Assembly (NCBI GenBank): GCA_012727625.1
Contig: JAAYGP010000225.1
Coordinates: forward strand, 1-6,682
DNA: 6,682 nucleotides
Direction: 5' to 3'
Origin: Clostridiaceae bacterium
Lineage (GTDB): Bacteria; Bacillota; Clostridia; DSM-8532
Under the pieces are notes generated by a model, which had not been told where the DNA came from, ran no database searches, and saw only the letters and a list, made by a program, of their open reading frames with translations. The stretch's first letter is position 1. Each line of letters starts with the position of its first letter. This document shows, in pieces, positions 6,055 to 6,682 of the stretch. A program made the position numbers and the translations under genes.

Positions 6055-6682
6055 ATGTTTAAAATATTGCAAAAAAAGACGTTAAATGAAAATGTAAAAA
6101 TGATGGTAGTCGATGCACCGCATGTTGCACGAAAAGCCGAACCAGGTCAGTTTATTATATTACGGGTTAATGAAGACGGTGAAAGAATACCTTTAACAAT
6201 AGCTGATTACGACAGGGAGAAAGGCACTGTTACCATTATTTTCCAGGAAGTCGGAAAGACAACCATGCTCCTGGGAGCTTTGGAAGAAGGGGATTTCATA
6301 CTTGATTTTGTGGGTCCTCTCGGGAAAGCATCCCATTTTGATGGAAATGTAAAGAAAGCTGTGGTTATTGGTGGAGGACTTGGAACAGCTATTGCCTATC
6401 CGCAGGCAAAAAAGCTTCATACCATGGGTGTTTCAGTGGATGTTATAACAGGTTTCAGAAACAAGGATTTAATAATACTTGAAGACGAAATGAAAAAAGT
6501 AAGCGACAGGCTTTTTGTTACAACCGATGACGGTTCCAACGGAAATAAGGGTTTTGTTACAGATATGCTGAAAAAGCTTATTGATGAAGGCAATAAATAT
6601 GATTTGGTTATCGCAATCGGGCCGCTTATTATGATGAAATATGTATCAAGCCTTACAAAGCCTTATGGGATTAAAACTATTG
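6055..6682 (+). CDS. nfnA: NADH-dependent ferredoxin:NADP+ oxidoreductase, small FAD/NAD-binding subunit (NfnA/SudB family), 3' end cut by window
   Basis: The first 209 codons are present with no stop before the window ends; family members are about 280-300 residues. The protein belongs to the ferredoxin reductase-like family shared by NfnA, SudB and PyrK. Visible: PGQF (30-33) and RIPLTIAD (44-51) of the FAD-binding barrel, VGPLGK (86-91), the nucleotide-binding GGGLGTAIAYP (106-116), GFRNKDLIILEDE (133-145), TTDDGSNGNKG (156-166) and AIGPLIMMK (187-195). The IPLTIAD and GFRNKDL motifs favour NfnA/SudB over PyrK. The cysteine cluster for the [2Fe-2S] centre would lie just beyond the window. 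With NfnB it would form the cytoplasmic complex that couples NADH and ferredoxin oxidation to NADP+ reduction by electron bifurcation (family knowledge; NfnB is not visible). ATG 6055 is preceded by a G-run (GGGGG, 6041-6045) 9 bases upstream, an unusual but usable Shine-Dalgarno. GCTTT-AG-AAAGC (6029-6040) abuts it. Confidence 0.85.
   Translation, partial: MFKILQKKTLNENVKMMVVDAPHVARKAEPGQFIILRVNEDGERIPLTIADYDREKGTVTIIFQEVGKTTMLLGALEEGDFILDFVGPLGKASHFDGNVKKAVVIGGGLGTAIAYPQAKKLHTMGVSVDVITGFRNKDLIILEDEMKKVSDRLFVTTDDGSNGNKGFVTDMLKKLIDEGNKYDLVIAIGPLIMMKYVSSLTKPYGIKTI

Noticed and set aside
5745..6080. Repeated AAAAAAAGACG (near 5745 and 6069) as possible mobile-element ends or att sites
   Set aside because: The match is dominated by an A-run, one copy lies in nfnA coding sequence, and there are no inverted ends or transposase/integrase.
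6055..6682. PyrK (dihydroorotate dehydrogenase electron-transfer subunit)
   Set aside because: Same superfamily, but the IPLTIAD and GFRNKDL-type motifs fit NfnA/SudB better. No pyrimidine gene is visible upstream. The downstream gene would settle it.

Overview
The window looks like chromosomal DNA from an anaerobic, low-GC Firmicute, most likely a Clostridia member of the cluster III / Acetivibrio (C. thermocellum-like) type. That placement is inference: it rests on the A/T-biased coding sequence, AAGGAGG-type ribosome binding sites, a K+-dependent membrane pyrophosphatase, a probable NfnA-type electron-bifurcating subunit, and secreted proteins with Pro/Thr linkers. No RNA gene, CRISPR array, insertion sequence or phage gene was seen.

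Layout. Positions 37-1155 (+) encode a membrane-anchored, extracytoplasmic serine hydrolase with the class A beta-lactamase fold. It has a repeat-rich linker and apparently no omega-loop glutamate. After 39 bases, 1195-2898 (+) encodes a membrane-anchored PQQ-type beta-propeller with a Pro-Thr linker. The two probably form (part of) one operon for a cell-envelope function. A short convergent intergenic region (2899-3049) carries a 13-bp hairpin. Positions 5239-3050 (-) encode a complete membrane-bound ion-pumping pyrophosphatase (hppA) with a strong ribosome binding site and a plausible promoter. About 800 bases of apparently non-coding, AT-rich DNA with several palindromes and short repeats then separate hppA from a divergent gene starting at 6055 (+). 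That gene is the N-terminal 209 codons of an NfnA/SudB-like FAD/NAD-binding subunit and is cut off by the window end.

How they fit together. The right half is an energy-conservation neighbourhood: hppA turns PPi hydrolysis into a Na+ and/or H+ gradient, and NfnA with its partner NfnB (expected just beyond the window) balances ferredoxin, NADH and NADPH. The left half is an envelope pair with no visible link to it. I found no clear new biological system. The points most worth a second look are the non-canonical serine hydrolase with its expanding hexapeptide linker and propeller partner, and the palindrome-bearing region between hppA and nfnA.
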